64,000 nt of DNA from Rhizobium sp. Root1212 (GCF_001424985.1 NZ_LMDA01000001.1:1311599-1375598), one strand, 5' to 3'. Positions 53,146 through 63,379 are shown, counted from the first letter of the stretch. Program-made: numbers and translations. Notes: generated by a model not told the origin, from the sequence alone.

Positions 53146-54852
53146 TTGAAGGACGTGCATGAAAACGGCATCCGCCCGCGGCGTGGCGCTCTGCTGATGG
53201 GCCTGCGCCACCGGCTCCGGCGGCCCCTGTCGTTTTACCTGACGGCGCTCCTGGTGGTCGCCATCGTCCCCTCCTTCCTGTTTTCCATGGTCATCCTGAA
53301 AAGGATCACCGACGAACAGGAGCGGGTGGTGACAGCACTCCTGAAAGCCTCGACCGGATCGGTGACCCGCATCGTCGAACGCGAAATCGACGGCATGCTG
53401 ACGACGCTGAAGGCGTTGTCGCCGGGCAACGAGATCGATCCATCGAACCTCGCAGCCCTGCACGAGCGGGCAACGACGGCGCTGGCGGGAACCGGAAACA
53501 ACCTGATCCTCATCGACCGCTCCGGCCACCAACTGCTCAACACCCGCGTCCCCTTCGGCACGGCGCTGGGCTCGGTCTCCGATCCCGCTTCCGTGGAGCA
53601 GGCGTTTCAAAGGGGCCAGCCGATGGTGTCCGACGTCTTCTTCGGCAAGACGGCCGGCCACTGGGTCTATAATCTCTACCTTCCCGTCAGAACGCCGCTC
53701 GGCAACCCCGACTACCTGATGACGCTGACCGGCGACGCCAGCAACATGCAGAAGGCGGTCAATCGCGATATTCTCTCGCCGGGATGGAGCGCGGCGCTGC
53801 TCGACCGCTCCGGCAAGCTGATCACCTCCTCCGATCCGTCGCTTCCCGTCGGCAAGCCGTTTTTCATGGCGCTGGTACCGAGCCTGAATGTCGGCATCGG
53901 CGAGGCCGCGCATGACGGCGAGACCTATCGCACGGTCACGGAATTTTCCGTTTCGACCGGCTGGCGGATCGTTGCATGGGCAAAGAGTTCCGATGTCGAT
54001 GCGCCGGTGCTCTGGTCCTATCTCTGGCTGGTGCTGGGAGCGGTGCTGTTTGCCGCCTTTGCGCTTACCGGCTCGACGCTGATCGCCCGCATCCTGAGCC
54101 AGGGCGTCTCGATGCTGGCGCGCGATGCCCGCCTGCTCGGCGAAGGCCGGCCGATCGCGGCCCGCGCCCACATGATCACCGAAGTCGAGACCGTTTCCCA
54201 GGCGATCGCGGAAGCCGCGCAGGCCCGCGCCAAGGCCGAAAACGAAATCCGCTTCCTGATGCGCGAGGTGGCGCACCGCTCGAAAAACCAGCTCACCGTC
54301 ATCCAGTCTATGCTCAACCAGTCGGTGACCAATACGGAAAGCCGGCAGGATTTCGTCGATATGTTCCGCAAACGCATCGCGGGGCTCGCACGCTCCACCG
54401 ACCTGATGATCGCCAATGCCGCCCATGGCGTCGATTTTGGCGAACTGGCGCAGAACCAGCTTCAGCCCTTCGTGCCTGAAGATCCGAAGCGGGTGCGCCT
54501 GTCCGGCCCGCCCGTCCGCCTCGATGCCCAGGTCTCCCAGACGCTGGGCATGGCGCTGCACGAGCTTGCGACCAATGCGACCAAATACGGGGCGCTCGCC
54601 AACGGCACGGGCATCGTCGATCTCACCTGGACGCTGGAAAACGACGATATCGTCATCGTCTGGCGCGAAAGGGGTGCCGATCTCTCCGGCCTCGGCGAAC
54701 CACGCAAGGGGTTCGGAACCATGGTGCTGGAGCGTATGCTGGCCATGGCGCTGGGCGCCAAGCTGAAGCGCAGCCTGCACGAAGACGGTATCGAATGGCA
54801 TGTGACCATCCCGCAGGCGCGCCTGCAGGTCGAGCAGCCGGACAAGGGTTGA
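53146..54852 (+). CDS. HWE-type membrane sensor histidine kinase
   Basis: A 568-residue kinase. TM1 (about 29-50, FYLTALLVVAIVPSFLFSMV), a periplasmic Cache-like domain (about 55-275), TM2 (about 284-308), and then a HWE/HisKA_2 core: H-box REVAHRSKNQLTVIQSMLNQ (phospho-His in AHRSKN), N-box LGMALHELATNATKYGALAN, and the W-R-E motif IVWRERGADLSG, with GFGTMVLERML as the G-box. The TTG start at 53146 has GAGGG upstream; ATG 53197 is the alternative. No response regulator is nearby. Inserted between truB and rpsO, which normally adjoin. Confidence 0.87.
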   Translation: MKDVHENGIRPRRGALLMGLRHRLRRPLSFYLTALLVVAIVPSFLFSMVILKRITDEQERVVTALLKASTGSVTRIVEREIDGMLTTLKALSPGNEIDPSNLAALHERATTALAGTGNNLILIDRSGHQLLNTRVPFGTALGSVSDPASVEQAFQRGQPMVSDVFFGKTAGHWVYNLYLPVRTPLGNPDYLMTLTGDASNMQKAVNRDILSPGWSAALLDRSGKLITSSDPSLPVGKPFFMALVPSLNVGIGEAAHDGETYRTVTEFSVSTGWRIVAWAKSSDVDAPVLWSYLWLVLGAVLFAAFALTGSTLIARILSQGVSMLARDARLLGEGRPIAARAHMITEVETVSQAIAEAAQARAKAENEIRFLMREVAHRSKNQLTVIQSMLNQSVTNTESRQDFVDMFRKRIAGLARSTDLMIANAAHGVDFGELAQNQLQPFVPEDPKRVRLSGPPVRLDAQVSQTLGMALHELATNATKYGALANGTGIVDLTWTLENDDIVIVWRERGADLSGLGEPRKGFGTMVLERMLAMALGAKLKRSLHEDGIEWHVTIPQARLQVEQPDKG

Positions 54853-55027
54853 AAGAGACCTCGAAACCAGGTTTAGCCGCCTCTTTCCTTTTGCCGCGGA
54901 TTGGTTTATAGGCAGCGCCAGCAAAAGCCCCGTCCCAAGAGATGGTCTTCTGCCCCTAATGGCCGCAGCTAGACGACATCCCGGCTGCAGGCGTCCCGAA
55001 ATCCTGTAAAATCGAAAGGATCACACG

Positions 55028-55297
55028 ATGTCGATCACTGCAGAGCGCAAGGCTGCGCTCATCAAGGAATACGCAATCGTCGAAGGCGATACCGGTTCCC
55101 CGGAAGTTCAGGTCGCGATCCTCACCGAGCGCATCAACAACCTGACCGAACACTTCAAGGGCCACAAGAAGGACAACCACTCGCGTCGTGGCCTTCTGGC
55201 AATGGTTTCCAGCCGCCGTTCGCTTCTTGACTATCTCAAGAAGAAAGAAGAAGCGCGCTACACCAAGCTGATCACGGCTCTCGGCATCCGCCGCTAA
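55028..55297 (+). CDS. rpsO: 30S ribosomal protein S15
   Basis: An 89-residue protein: [20 protein letters not shown], then [20 protein letters not shown], and [20 protein letters not shown], the complete S15 signature. It binds 16S rRNA helix 22 and bridges to 23S. AAAGGATCACACG precedes the ATG. A terminator follows before pnp. Confidence 0.98.
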   Translation: MSITAERKAALIKEYAIVEGDTGSPEVQVAILTERINNLTEHFKGHKKDNHSRRGLLAMVSSRRSLLDYLKKKEEARYTKLITALGIRR

Positions 55298-55306
55298 TCC
55301 TCGCTT

Positions 55307-55337
55307 CCGGCGGATATCCTCAAAGGGTGTCCGCCGG
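55307..55337 (+). terminator. rpsO terminator
   Basis: CCGGCGGATATCCT (55307-55320) pairs with AGGGTGTCCGCCGG (55324-55337), with one G-T and one mismatch, around CAA. TCGCTTTT follows. Ten bases after the rpsO stop. Confidence 0.75.
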
Positions 55338-55621
55338 TCGCTTTTGACGGGGTCTTTTCCCCGTGTTCCGCCATCTGCAGGCCACCCTGGCGCAGAGGCG
55401 CTCCATTTCTTCCAGCAGCCCGGATGGGCCGGCGCTGCGGAACAACCGATGACCTGTCATGGGGCAGGATTGCAGGATGCTTCTGCGCTTGCGTAGCGCT
55501 GAAAATAACGAAGCCTCCCGTTGTCTTGCCCATGATGTGTCATATTTGCGGAAACCCGATGCCGCGCGCGCCGTCTCTTTAAAGGCTGCAACGCGGACAA
55601 GGCCGCATAAAAGGACAAGAT
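55338..55621. other. rpsO-pnp intergenic region
   Basis: 284 bases without a convincing gene. A GGGGTCTTTTCCCC hairpin (55349-55363) follows the rpsO terminator. Near pnp the DNA is AT-richer (55500-55560). In many bacteria the pnp leader forms an RNase III-cut hairpin used for autoregulation; I could not identify a clear one here. Confidence 0.4.
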
Positions 55622-57754
55622 ATGTTCGATACCCACACGGTAGAAATCGAATGGGCAGGCCGCCCGCTCAAGCTAGAAACCGGCAAGATCGCCCGCCAGG
55701 CTGACGGCGCCGTTCTCGCCTCCTACGGCGAGACCGTCGTTCTCGCCACCGTCGTTTCGGCCAAGGCGCCGAAGCCGGGCCAGGATTTCTTCCCGCTCAC
55801 CGTCAACTACCAGGAAAAGACCTACGCCGCCGGCAAGATTCCGGGCGGCTACTTCAAGCGCGAAGGCCGTCCGTCGGAAAAGGAAACGCTGGTTTCCCGC
55901 CTGATCGACCGTCCGATCCGCCCGCTCTTCCCGGAAGGCTACAAGAACGACACCCAGGTCGTCGTCACCGTCGTCCAGCATGACCTCGAAAACGATCCGG
56001 ACGTGCTGTCCATGGTTGCGGCATCTGCTGCCCTGACCCTCTCCGGCGTTCCGTTCATGGGTCCGGTCGGCGCAGCGCGCGTCGGCTACATCAACGGCGA
56101 ATACGTTCTGAACCCGCATCTCGACGAGATGGACGAGTCGGTTCTCGACCTCGTCGTCGCCGGCACCCAGGACGCCGTCCTGATGGTCGAGTCGGAAGCC
56201 AAGGAACTCAACGAAGACGTCATGCTCGGCGCCGTCATGTTCGGCCACAAGGGCTTCCAGCCGGTGATCGATGCGATCATCAAGCTCGCTGAAGTTGCCG
56301 CCAAGGAGCCGCGCGACTTCCAGCCGGAAGACTATTCGGAACTCGAAGCCGAGATGCTCGGCCTTGCCGAAACCGAACTGCGCGCCGCCTACAAGATCAC
56401 CCAGAAGGCCGACCGCTACGCTGCCGTCGACCTCGTCAAGGCCAAGGTCAAGGCGCACTTCTTCCCCGAAGGCGTCGAGCCGAAGTACACGGCTGAAGTC
56501 ATCGGCTCGGTCTTCAAGCACCTGCAGGCCAAGATCGTTCGCTGGAACATCCTCGACACCAAGAGCCGCATCGACGGCCGCGACCTCGAAACCGTCCGTC
56601 CGATCGTCTCGGAAGTCGGTCTCCTGCCGCGCACCCACGGTTCGGCGCTGTTCACCCGCGGCGAAACCCAGGCGATCGTCGTTGCGACGCTCGGCACCGG
56701 CGAAGACGAACAGTACGTCGACAGCCTGACGGGCATGTACAAGGAGCGCTTCCTGCTCCATTACAACTTCCCGCCCTACTCGGTTGGTGAAACCGGCCGC
56801 ATGGGTTCGCCGGGCCGCCGCGAAATCGGCCATGGCAAGCTTGCATGGCGCGCCATCCGCCCGATGCTGCCGACCCCGGAACAGTTCCCCTATACGCTGC
56901 GCGTCGTTTCCGAAATCACCGAGTCCAACGGCTCGTCGTCGATGGCAACCGTCTGCGGCACCTCGCTCGCTCTGATGGATGCAGGCGTTCCGCTCGCCAA
57001 GCCGGTCGCCGGTATCGCCATGGGCCTGATCCTCGAAGGCGACCGTTTCGCCGTTCTCTCCGACATCCTCGGTGACGAAGATCATCTCGGCGACATGGAC
57101 TTCAAGGTCGCCGGCACTGCCGACGGCATCACCTCGCTGCAGATGGACATCAAGATCGCCGGTATCACCGAAGAGATCATGAAGGTCGCTCTCGGCCAGG
57201 CACAGGGCGGCCGCAAGCACATCCTCGGCGAGATGGCCAACGCCATCACCGAAGGCCGCAGCCAGCTCGGCGAATTCGCCCCGCGCATCGAAGTCATGCA
57301 GATCCCGGTCGACAAGATCCGTGAAGTCATCGGCACCGGCGGCAAGGTCATCCGCGAGATCGTCGAAAAGACCGGCGCCAAGGTCAACATCGAAGACGAC
57401 GGCACGATCAAGATCGCCTCTTCCTCGGCCAAGGAAATCGAAGCCGCCCGCAAGTGGATTCACTCCATCGTGGCCGAGCCGGAAGTCGGCCAGATCTACG
57501 AAGGCACGGTCGTCAAGACCGCCGACTTCGGCGCCTTCGTCAACTTCTTCGGCCCGCGCGACGGCCTCGTGCACATCTCGCAGCTCGCCCAGGAACGCGT
57601 TTCCAAGACGACCGACGTCGTCAAGGAAGGCGACAAGGTCTGGGTCAAGCTGATGGGCTTCGACGAGCGCGGCAAGGTTCGCCTCTCCATGAAGGTCGTC
57701 GACCAGGCCACCGGCAAGGAACTTGCCAAGGGCGAAGGCGAAGCTGCTGAATAA
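55622..57754 (+). CDS. pnp: Polyribonucleotide nucleotidyltransferase
   Basis: A 710-residue phosphorolytic 3'-5' exoribonuclease. First RNase PH core: [20 protein letters not shown], with [20 protein letters not shown]. Second core: [20 protein letters not shown] and [21 protein letters not shown] domain: [21 protein letters not shown]1 domain: [20 protein letters not shown]. It is degradosome-linked and important in the cold. AAGGACAAGAT precedes the ATG. Confidence 0.98.
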   Translation: MFDTHTVEIEWAGRPLKLETGKIARQADGAVLASYGETVVLATVVSAKAPKPGQDFFPLTVNYQEKTYAAGKIPGGYFKREGRPSEKETLVSRLIDRPIRPLFPEGYKNDTQVVVTVVQHDLENDPDVLSMVAASAALTLSGVPFMGPVGAARVGYINGEYVLNPHLDEMDESVLDLVVAGTQDAVLMVESEAKELNEDVMLGAVMFGHKGFQPVIDAIIKLAEVAAKEPRDFQPEDYSELEAEMLGLAETELRAAYKITQKADRYAAVDLVKAKVKAHFFPEGVEPKYTAEVIGSVFKHLQAKIVRWNILDTKSRIDGRDLETVRPIVSEVGLLPRTHGSALFTRGETQAIVVATLGTGEDEQYVDSLTGMYKERFLLHYNFPPYSVGETGRMGSPGRREIGHGKLAWRAIRPMLPTPEQFPYTLRVVSEITESNGSSSMATVCGTSLALMDAGVPLAKPVAGIAMGLILEGDRFAVLSDILGDEDHLGDMDFKVAGTADGITSLQMDIKIAGITEEIMKVALGQAQGGRKHILGEMANAITEGRSQLGEFAPRIEVMQIPVDKIREVIGTGGKVIREIVEKTGAKVNIEDDGTIKIASSSAKEIEAARKWIHSIVAEPEVGQIYEGTVVKTADFGAFVNFFGPRDGLVHISQLAQERVSKTTDVVKEGDKVWVKLMGFDERGKVRLSMKVVDQATGKELAKGEGEAAE

Positions 57755-57770
57755 GCGTTCGCGTCCTTTC

Positions 57771-57870
57771 TAAAGCGCATCGCGATCTTTCAGATTCGCT
57801 CGTGCGCTTTAGGTCTTTGTTTTGACGCATGTCGTACCGCAAAACCGCTATACACTTTTGCGCGACATGC
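57771..57870. repeat. Rhizobial palindromic repeat pair downstream of pnp
   Basis: Two palindromes in tandem: TAAAGCGCA...TGCGCTTTA (57771-57812) and GCATGTCG...CGACATGC (57827-57870), the second with CAAAACCGC and CACTTTTGCG inside. This GCATGTCGT-CAAAACCGCT-CACTTTTGC-GACATGC pattern is a high-copy intergenic repeat in Rhizobiaceae. In RNA it would form stable hairpins at the pnp 3' end. Confidence 0.75.
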
Positions 57871-57881
57871 TTTAGACATCC

Positions 57882-57908
57882 GGGCGCGGAGCAGATCGTT
57901 CCGCGCCC
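57882..57908 (+). terminator. pnp terminator
   Basis: GGGCGCGGA (57882-57890) and TCCGCGCCC (57900-57908), perfect nine-base stem, followed by TTTCTTT. It ends 27 bases before the next start codon, so the methyltransferase gene probably has its promoter upstream or depends on read-through. Confidence 0.78.
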
Positions 57909-57935
57909 TTTCTTTATCTCCACGGGACTTCCGCC

Positions 57936-58958
57936 ATGAGCCGCGACACCTTGAAAACCCTTTTCTACCCCTTCGACAACGGCGTGCTGCCGCCGCCTGG
58001 CGAAGGCGAGCGCGTGCTGTTCCTCGGCGCCGAGGCGGGCTACAGGCTGCCGGAAGGTTTTCTGGGCAGGATCGCCGCCGTCCAGCCGCTGAAGCCGCTG
58101 CACAAGGCTCTGCAGGTCGCCCGCGCCGAAGTCACGACCTCCGCCGAGGGTGAGGACTATGACGTGGCCCTCGTGCTCTGCGGCAAGCACAAGGGCGAAA
58201 ACGAGAACCGGATCGCCGAGGCGCTGAAGCGCACCAAGGTCGGTGGTACGATCGTCGTCGCCGGCGGCAAGGAAGACGGCATCCAGTCGCTGCGCAAGCG
58301 CTTCACCCAGCTTGGCTGGGGTGGGGATTCGCTGCCGAAATATCATGGCGTCGCCTTCTGGTTCGGGCGTCCCGACGATGCGGATGCGGCTCCGGTGATC
58401 GAACGTTTCGCCAAGAAGCCGGTCGTTGTCGAAGGCCGTTTCGACGCCGCGCCGGGCATGTTCTCCCATGACCGCATCGATGCCGGCTCGGAGCTTCTCG
58501 CCTCGCGCCTGCCGACCGATTTCACCGGCCATGCCGCCGATTTCGGCGCCGGCTGGGGTTATCTTTCCGTGATGCTGGCGGAAAAATCGCCGGGCCTGAA
58601 GGGCATCGACCTGTTCGAGGCCGATTTCCATTCGCTCGAAGCCGCCCGCAGCAACATGGCGGCCAATGCGCCCGCCGTTGCCACCCGCTTCCATTGGCAG
58701 GACCTGACCAGCGAAGAGCCGCGCGACAAGTTCGACCTCATCATCATGAACCCGCCCTTCCACGAGAGCCAGGCGGCCGAGCCGGCGCTCGGTGCCGCGA
58801 TGATCCGCATGGCCGCAAAATCGGTGAAGATCGGCGGACGTGTCATGCTGGTTGCCAATCGCGGTCTGCCCTACGAGCCGGTCATGACTGAAGCCTTCAA
58901 GGAATGGGGCGAGACCTGCCGCAACGCCCGCTTCAAGGTGCTCTGGGGCCGCCGCTAA
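57936..58958 (+). CDS. Class I SAM methyltransferase, RsmC/RlmG-like rRNA guanine methyltransferase
   Basis: A 340-residue protein with an N-terminal degenerate methyltransferase-like half and a C-terminal active half. The SAM site is GHAADFGAGWGYLSVMLAEK and the catalytic motif is IIMNPPFHESQ (N-P-P-F). The MTS domain and N-P-P-F match RsmC (16S G1207) and RlmG. The target base is not certain. Downstream of pnp, after a terminator. Confidence 0.87.
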   Translation: MSRDTLKTLFYPFDNGVLPPPGEGERVLFLGAEAGYRLPEGFLGRIAAVQPLKPLHKALQVARAEVTTSAEGEDYDVALVLCGKHKGENENRIAEALKRTKVGGTIVVAGGKEDGIQSLRKRFTQLGWGGDSLPKYHGVAFWFGRPDDADAAPVIERFAKKPVVVEGRFDAAPGMFSHDRIDAGSELLASRLPTDFTGHAADFGAGWGYLSVMLAEKSPGLKGIDLFEADFHSLEAARSNMAANAPAVATRFHWQDLTSEEPRDKFDLIIMNPPFHESQAAEPALGAAMIRMAAKSVKIGGRVMLVANRGLPYEPVMTEAFKEWGETCRNARFKVLWGRR

Positions 58959-59078
58959 ACAACGGCTGCTCACCGTTCAACCATTAGCCAATTGCCTCGG
59001 GGCGGAAGAAGGTTCAACATCCTTCAGCCGCGTCCTTGCGCACCCCTTCGGATGCGCCGCGTCCGATGGAGCATGCAG

Positions 59079-59315
59079 ATGGTTTTTGGACCTGCCCGCC
59101 CGCCCGTCACGGAAGACGTCGCCGAAGTCATTGCGAAGGATATCAAGAGCGAAGAGGGGCATGGCGCGACCTCGGAAATACCGCTCGCCTTCATTCCCGG
59201 CCGCAAACCGGACGATCCGGCGATGATCGGCGAAACCCGCAGGCAGATGATGATGTTCATCACCTTCGCCGTCGGCGTTCTCGCCGTGCTCATCGCCGTC
59301 TGGGCGCTTGCCTGA
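59079..59315 (+). CDS. Small single-pass membrane protein, unknown
   Basis: A 78-residue protein, MVFGPARPPVTEDVAEVIAK onwards, with a polar N-terminal 50 residues and a C-terminal membrane helix (MMMFITFAVGVLAVLIAVWALA). It would be a tail-anchored type protein. I do not recognise it. The start at 59079 has GGAG seven bases upstream; ATG 59073 is the alternative. Convergent with htpG across a strong terminator. Confidence 0.65.
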   Translation: MVFGPARPPVTEDVAEVIAKDIKSEEGHGATSEIPLAFIPGRKPDDPAMIGETRRQMMMFITFAVGVLAVLIAVWALA

Positions 59316-59333
59316 CAGTCTTGGAACGAAAAA

Positions 59334-59360
59334 GCCGGCATGCGCGAAAAGCATGCCGGC
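59334..59360 (-). terminator. htpG terminator
   Basis: GCCGGCATGC (59334-59343) and GCATGCCGGC (59351-59360) form a perfect ten-base stem, seven-base loop, with TTTTTCG following on the minus strand. Eight bases after the htpG stop. Confidence 0.9.
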
Positions 59361-59368
59361 CAATAACC

Positions 59369-61255
59369 TCAGCCCTTCAGAGCCTGCGAGAACAGCCGTG
59401 AAAGCCGTTCCGCGAAGGCGCGCGGGTCGGCCGGGCGATCACCGTCGAGAATGCGGGCCTGATCCAGAAGCAGGTTCACCGCATCCACACGAAACGCCTC
59501 GTTGGTGCTTGCCGCGACCGCTGCGATCAGGCCGTTGTCCGGATTGATCTCCAGGATCGGCTTGGCGGCGGAATCGAGCCGGCCGGCACCCTGCAGCATC
59601 TTTTCGAGCTGGCGATCCGGGCCGTGCTCGGGCGCCACGAGGCAGACCGCGCTTTCTGTCAGGCGATCGGAGGCGCGGACGTCGGAAACGGCATCGGCCA
59701 GGGTCGTCTTGGCGAAGCTGATGAAATCCTTCACCGTCGCGGACGCTTCCGCGTCCGGCGTTTCCTTCGCGTCCAGTTTCGGCACCTGGGCGAGATCGGA
59801 CGTGCCCTGGGTGACGGACTTGAACGGCTTGCCCTCGAAATCGGGCGCTGCCGTCACCCAGAAGCTGTCGATCGAATCCGTCAGCAGCAGTACCTCGATC
59901 CCGCGGGCGCGAAAACCTTCGAGCTGCGGCGAGGCCTGCAGCTGTTCGAGATTGCTGCCGGTCATGTAGTAGATGGCGGCCTGCGCATCCTTCATGTCCT
60001 TGACGTAATCCGCCAGCGAACGATGTGCGTCACCCGACGCCGTGGTGCGGAAACGGGCGAGCGCCATCAACTGCGCCCGACGCTCGAAATCGTCGTAAAT
60101 GCCTTCCTTGATCACCGGGCCGAAGGCATCCCAGAGCTTGGCGAACGCGTCCTTGTCGCTTTCGGCAAGTTTCTCGATGGCGGTCAGCACGCGGTTGGTC
60201 AGGCCCTTGCGGATCGCCGTCAGGATCGGGCTTTCCTGGATCATCTCGCGGGAGACGTTGAGCGGCAGGTCGGACGTATCGACAAGGCCGCGCACGAAGC
60301 GCAGGTAGCGCGGCAGAAGCTCGGCATCGTCGGTGATGAAGACGCGCTTTACATAGAGCTTCATCCGGCCCTTTCCGGTCGGATCGAAGAGATCATAGGG
60401 CTTGGCGGTCGGAACGAAGGCAAGGCCGGTATATTCATGGCGGCCTTCGGCGCGGAAATGCACCGTCAACGACGGCTCGTCATAGTGGCCGGCGACGCTG
60501 CGGTAGAAATCCGCATATTCTTCCTTGGTGATCTCGTTGCGCGGGCGCGTCCAGAGCGCCGTGCCGTCGCCGATCCGGCTCGGTTCGCCATCGGGAAGCT
60601 CGATCAGGTCGATCGGCACCGGCACATGGCCGGACTGTTCCTTGACGATGCGCTCCACGCTCCATTTCGAGGTGTAGGATTTCGCATCGTCCATGAGCTG
60701 AAGGGTGATGCGCGTGCCGCGCGCCGGTGCGTCAGCGAGATCAACCGCTTCGACGGTGTAGCTGCCCCGGCCATCCGAGGACCAGCGCCAGGCATGTTCG
60801 CTGCCGGCGCGGCGCGAGACGACATCGACGCGGCTTGCGACCATGAAGGCGGAATAGAAGCCGACGCCGAACTGGCCGATGAGCTGGGCACCATCGCCGG
60901 CCTTCGCCGCCTCGATGCGCTCCATGAAGGCACGGGTGCCCGAGCGGGCGATGGTGCCGAGCGCCTCGATCATCTCGTCGCGGCTCATGCCGATGCCGTT
61001 GTCGTCGACGATCAGCCGGTTTTCGGCGGCATCGAGGGACAGGGTGATGCGGGGAGACGGGTCGGAGCCCAGAAGTTCCGGTGCGCTGATCGCCTCATAG
61101 CGCAGCTTTTCGCAGGCATCGGCCGCGTTCGAGATCAGTTCGCGCAGGAAAACGTCCTTATCCGAATAGACGGAATGCACCATGAGGTGCAGGAGGCGCG
61201 CGACATCGGCCTCGAAGACGTGATTTTCGACAGGTTTTTCAGAAGCATCGCTCAT
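59369..61255 (-). CDS. htpG: Molecular chaperone HtpG (Hsp90)
   Basis: A 628-residue Hsp90. The ATP-binding (GHKL) domain has LRELISNAADACEKLRY, VDDNGIGMSRDEMIEALGTI and LIGQFGVGFYSAFMVASRVD. The middle domain includes NEITKEEYADFYRSVAGHYD and LPLNVSREMIQESPILTAIR. The C-terminal dimerisation domain is present. The start at 61255 (MSDASEKPVENHVFEADV) is standard. A heat-shock-like promoter is proposed 40-68 bases upstream. It lies downstream of fabI on the same strand. Confidence 0.95.
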   Translation of the reverse strand: MSDASEKPVENHVFEADVARLLHLMVHSVYSDKDVFLRELISNAADACEKLRYEAISAPELLGSDPSPRITLSLDAAENRLIVDDNGIGMSRDEMIEALGTIARSGTRAFMERIEAAKAGDGAQLIGQFGVGFYSAFMVASRVDVVSRRAGSEHAWRWSSDGRGSYTVEAVDLADAPARGTRITLQLMDDAKSYTSKWSVERIVKEQSGHVPVPIDLIELPDGEPSRIGDGTALWTRPRNEITKEEYADFYRSVAGHYDEPSLTVHFRAEGRHEYTGLAFVPTAKPYDLFDPTGKGRMKLYVKRVFITDDAELLPRYLRFVRGLVDTSDLPLNVSREMIQESPILTAIRKGLTNRVLTAIEKLAESDKDAFAKLWDAFGPVIKEGIYDDFERRAQLMALARFRTTASGDAHRSLADYVKDMKDAQAAIYYMTGSNLEQLQASPQLEGFRARGIEVLLLTDSIDSFWVTAAPDFEGKPFKSVTQGTSDLAQVPKLDAKETPDAEASATVKDFISFAKTTLADAVSDVRASDRLTESAVCLVAPEHGPDRQLEKMLQGAGRLDSAAKPILEINPDNGLIAAVAASTNEAFRVDAVNLLLDQARILDGDRPADPRAFAERLSRLFSQALKG

Positions 61256-61294
61256 GCTTGGATTGCCTCGATCAGGTTGGATTGGATGGCCCGT

Positions 61295-61323
61295 AACTGG
61301 CGAGCCATCGTCCAAAAATCAAG
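61295..61323 (-). promoter_or_regulatory. Possible RpoH heat-shock promoter of htpG
   Basis: On the minus strand CTTGAT (61318-61323), 17 bases, then CCAGTT (61295-61300). It is a moderate match to the alphaproteobacterial RpoH pattern CTTGAA-N17/18-CCATAT. It lies 40 bases before htpG. Weak. Confidence 0.35.
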
Positions 61324-61344
61324 AGGCAATTTCAGCGCGGCGGC

Positions 61345-62151
61345 TTACTCGCTATCGGCGGTGCGCAGTGTATCGAGGGCCGGCATCGAGGTGATGTTGT
61401 ATCCGCTGTCGACATAGTGGATCTCGCCGGTCACGCCGCGCGACAGGTCGGAGAGCAGATAGAGCGCGGAATTGCCGACATCCTCGATGGTGACGGTGCG
61501 GCGCATCGGCGAGTTCTTCTGCTGCCAGGAGAGCATGGCGCGGGCATCCGAAATGCCGGCGCCAGCCAGCGTGCGGATCGGGCCGGCGGAGATCGCGTTG
61601 ACGCGGATACCGGATGCACCGTAGTCGGACGCAAGATAGCGCACGGAGGCCTCAAGTGCTGCCTTGGCAACGCCCATGACATTGTAGTTCGGCATCACGC
61701 GCATCGAGCCGCCATAGGTCAGCGTGAGCATCGCGCCGCCATCGGTCATCAGCTCGGCGGCGCGCCGGGCGATTTCCGTGAAGGAGAAGCAGGAGATGAC
61801 CATGGTGCGGCTGAAATTGTCGCGCGAGGTGTCGGCATAGAGGCCCTTCAGCTCGTTCTTGTCGGAAAATCCGATGGCATGCACGACGAAATCGAGCTTG
61901 CCCCATTTTTCCTTCAGCGCCGCGATGACGGCATCGACGGAGGCGATGTCCTCGACGTCGCAAGGCAGCAGGAAGTCGGAACCGGCTTCCGCCGCAAGCG
62001 GCTTGACCCGCTTGCCGAGCGCTTCACCCTGATAGGTGAAGGCCAGCTCGGCACCGGCGCCGGCCAGTGCCTTGGCGATGCCCCAGGCGATCGAGTGGTT
62101 GTTGGCGACGCCCATGATGAGGCCGCGTTTTCCTGCCATGATGCCGGTCAT
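61345..62151 (-). CDS. fabI: Enoyl-ACP reductase FabI
   Basis: A 268-residue SDR enzyme for the last step of each fatty-acid elongation round. NAD-binding: MAGKRGLIMGVANNHSIAWG. Active site Tyr and Lys in PNYNVMGVAKAALEASVRYL (Y-x6-K). The substrate loop is ISAGPIRTLAGAGISDARAM. The start at 62151 (MTGIMAGKRG) is used. It follows fabB by four bases in fabA-fabB-fabI, the standard rhizobial order for unsaturated fatty-acid synthesis. Confidence 0.95.
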   Translation of the reverse strand: MTGIMAGKRGLIMGVANNHSIAWGIAKALAGAGAELAFTYQGEALGKRVKPLAAEAGSDFLLPCDVEDIASVDAVIAALKEKWGKLDFVVHAIGFSDKNELKGLYADTSRDNFSRTMVISCFSFTEIARRAAELMTDGGAMLTLTYGGSMRVMPNYNVMGVAKAALEASVRYLASDYGASGIRVNAISAGPIRTLAGAGISDARAMLSWQQKNSPMRRTVTIEDVGNSALYLLSDLSRGVTGEIHYVDSGYNITSMPALDTLRTADSE

Positions 62152-62155
62152 CGTC

Positions 62156-63379
62156 TTATCCGTTGTAGCGCTGGAACACGAGCGTCGCGTTGGTGCCGCC
62201 AAACCCGAAGGAGTTCGAAAGAACCGTGTCGATCTTGGCGTTGTCGATGCGCTTGCGCACGATCGGAACGCCCTCGAATTCCGGGTCGAGTTCGGTGATA
62301 TGGGCGCTTTCGCCGATGAAGCCGGCCTGCATCATCAGGAGGCCGTAGATCGATTCCTGCACGCCTGCCGCGCCGAGCGAATGGCCGGTCAGCGACTTGG
62401 TCGACTGGATGTGGGGAATCTTCGAGCCGAAGACTTCGCGGATCGCGCCGATTTCCTTCGAGTCGCCCACCGGCGTCGAGGTGCCGTGGGTGTTGACGTA
62501 GTCGACTTCGCCGTTCACCGTCGCCAGTGCCTGACGCATGCAGCGGATGGCGCCCTCACCCGAAGGAGCGACCATGTCGTAACCGTCCGACGTCGCGCCG
62601 TAGCCGACGATTTCGGCATAAATCTTGGCGCCACGGGCCTTGGCGTGCTCCAGCTCTTCCAGAACCAGAACGCCGGCACCGCCGGCAATGACGAAGCCGT
62701 CGCGGGAGACGTCATAGGCGCGGGACGCCGTTGACGGCGTGTCGTTGTATTTGGAGGACATCGCGCCCATGGCGTCGAAGAGATTGGACATGGTCCAGTC
62801 GAGATCTTCGTGGCCGCCGGCGAACATAACGTCCTGCTTGCCCCACTGGATCATTTCCATGGCGTTGCCGATGCAGTGCGCCGAGGTGGAGCAGGCCGAG
62901 GAGATTGAATAGTTGACGCCGTGGATCTTGAACCAGGTGGCAAGCGTGGCGGACGCGGTCGACGACATCGCCTTCGGCACGGCGAACGGGCCGATGCGCT
63001 TGGGCGAGTTGTTCTTGATGGTGATTTCCGCGGCATCGATCAGCGTGCGAGTGGAAGGACCGCCCGAACCCATGATGATGCCGGTGCGCTCGTTTCCGCC
63101 GATGTCCTTGTCTTCAAGGCCCGAATCGGCGATCGCCTGCTTCATCGCCACGTGGTTCCAGGTGCCGCCCTGCGACAGGAAACGCGCAGCGCGGCGATCG
63201 ACGAGTTCGGTCGTGTCGATGTTCGGCGCGCCCCAGACCTGGCACTTGAAGCCATGCTCGGCGAAATCGTTGGAAAACGAGATGCCGGACCTGGCATCGC
63301 GCAGCGACGCGGTGACTTCCTGCGCATCATTTCCGATCGAGGAAACGATTCCCAGACCCGTGACAACAACCCGTCTCAT
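62156..63379 (-). CDS. fabB: Beta-ketoacyl-ACP synthase I (FabB)
   Basis: A 407-residue condensing enzyme: starts [20 protein letters not shown]. Nucleophile Cys in [20 protein letters not shown]. The His pair is in [20 protein letters not shown] and [14 protein letters not shown]. Next to fabA, it is the FabB type that elongates cis-3-decenoyl-ACP to unsaturated chains. It follows fabA by 43 bases. Confidence 0.95.
   Translation of the reverse strand: MRRVVVTGLGIVSSIGNDAQEVTASLRDARSGISFSNDFAEHGFKCQVWGAPNIDTTELVDRRAARFLSQGGTWNHVAMKQAIADSGLEDKDIGGNERTGIIMGSGGPSTRTLIDAAEITIKNNSPKRIGPFAVPKAMSSTASATLATWFKIHGVNYSISSACSTSAHCIGNAMEMIQWGKQDVMFAGGHEDLDWTMSNLFDAMGAMSSKYNDTPSTASRAYDVSRDGFVIAGGAGVLVLEELEHAKARGAKIYAEIVGYGATSDGYDMVAPSGEGAIRCMRQALATVNGEVDYVNTHGTSTPVGDSKEIGAIREVFGSKIPHIQSTKSLTGHSLGAAGVQESIYGLLMMQAGFIGESAHITELDPEFEGVPIVRKRIDNAKIDTVLSNSFGFGGTNATLVFQRYNG

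Noticed and set aside
55673-57574. A 633-codon minus-strand frame opposite pnp
   Set aside because: Typical high-GC antisense shadow; PNPase on the plus strand is complete.
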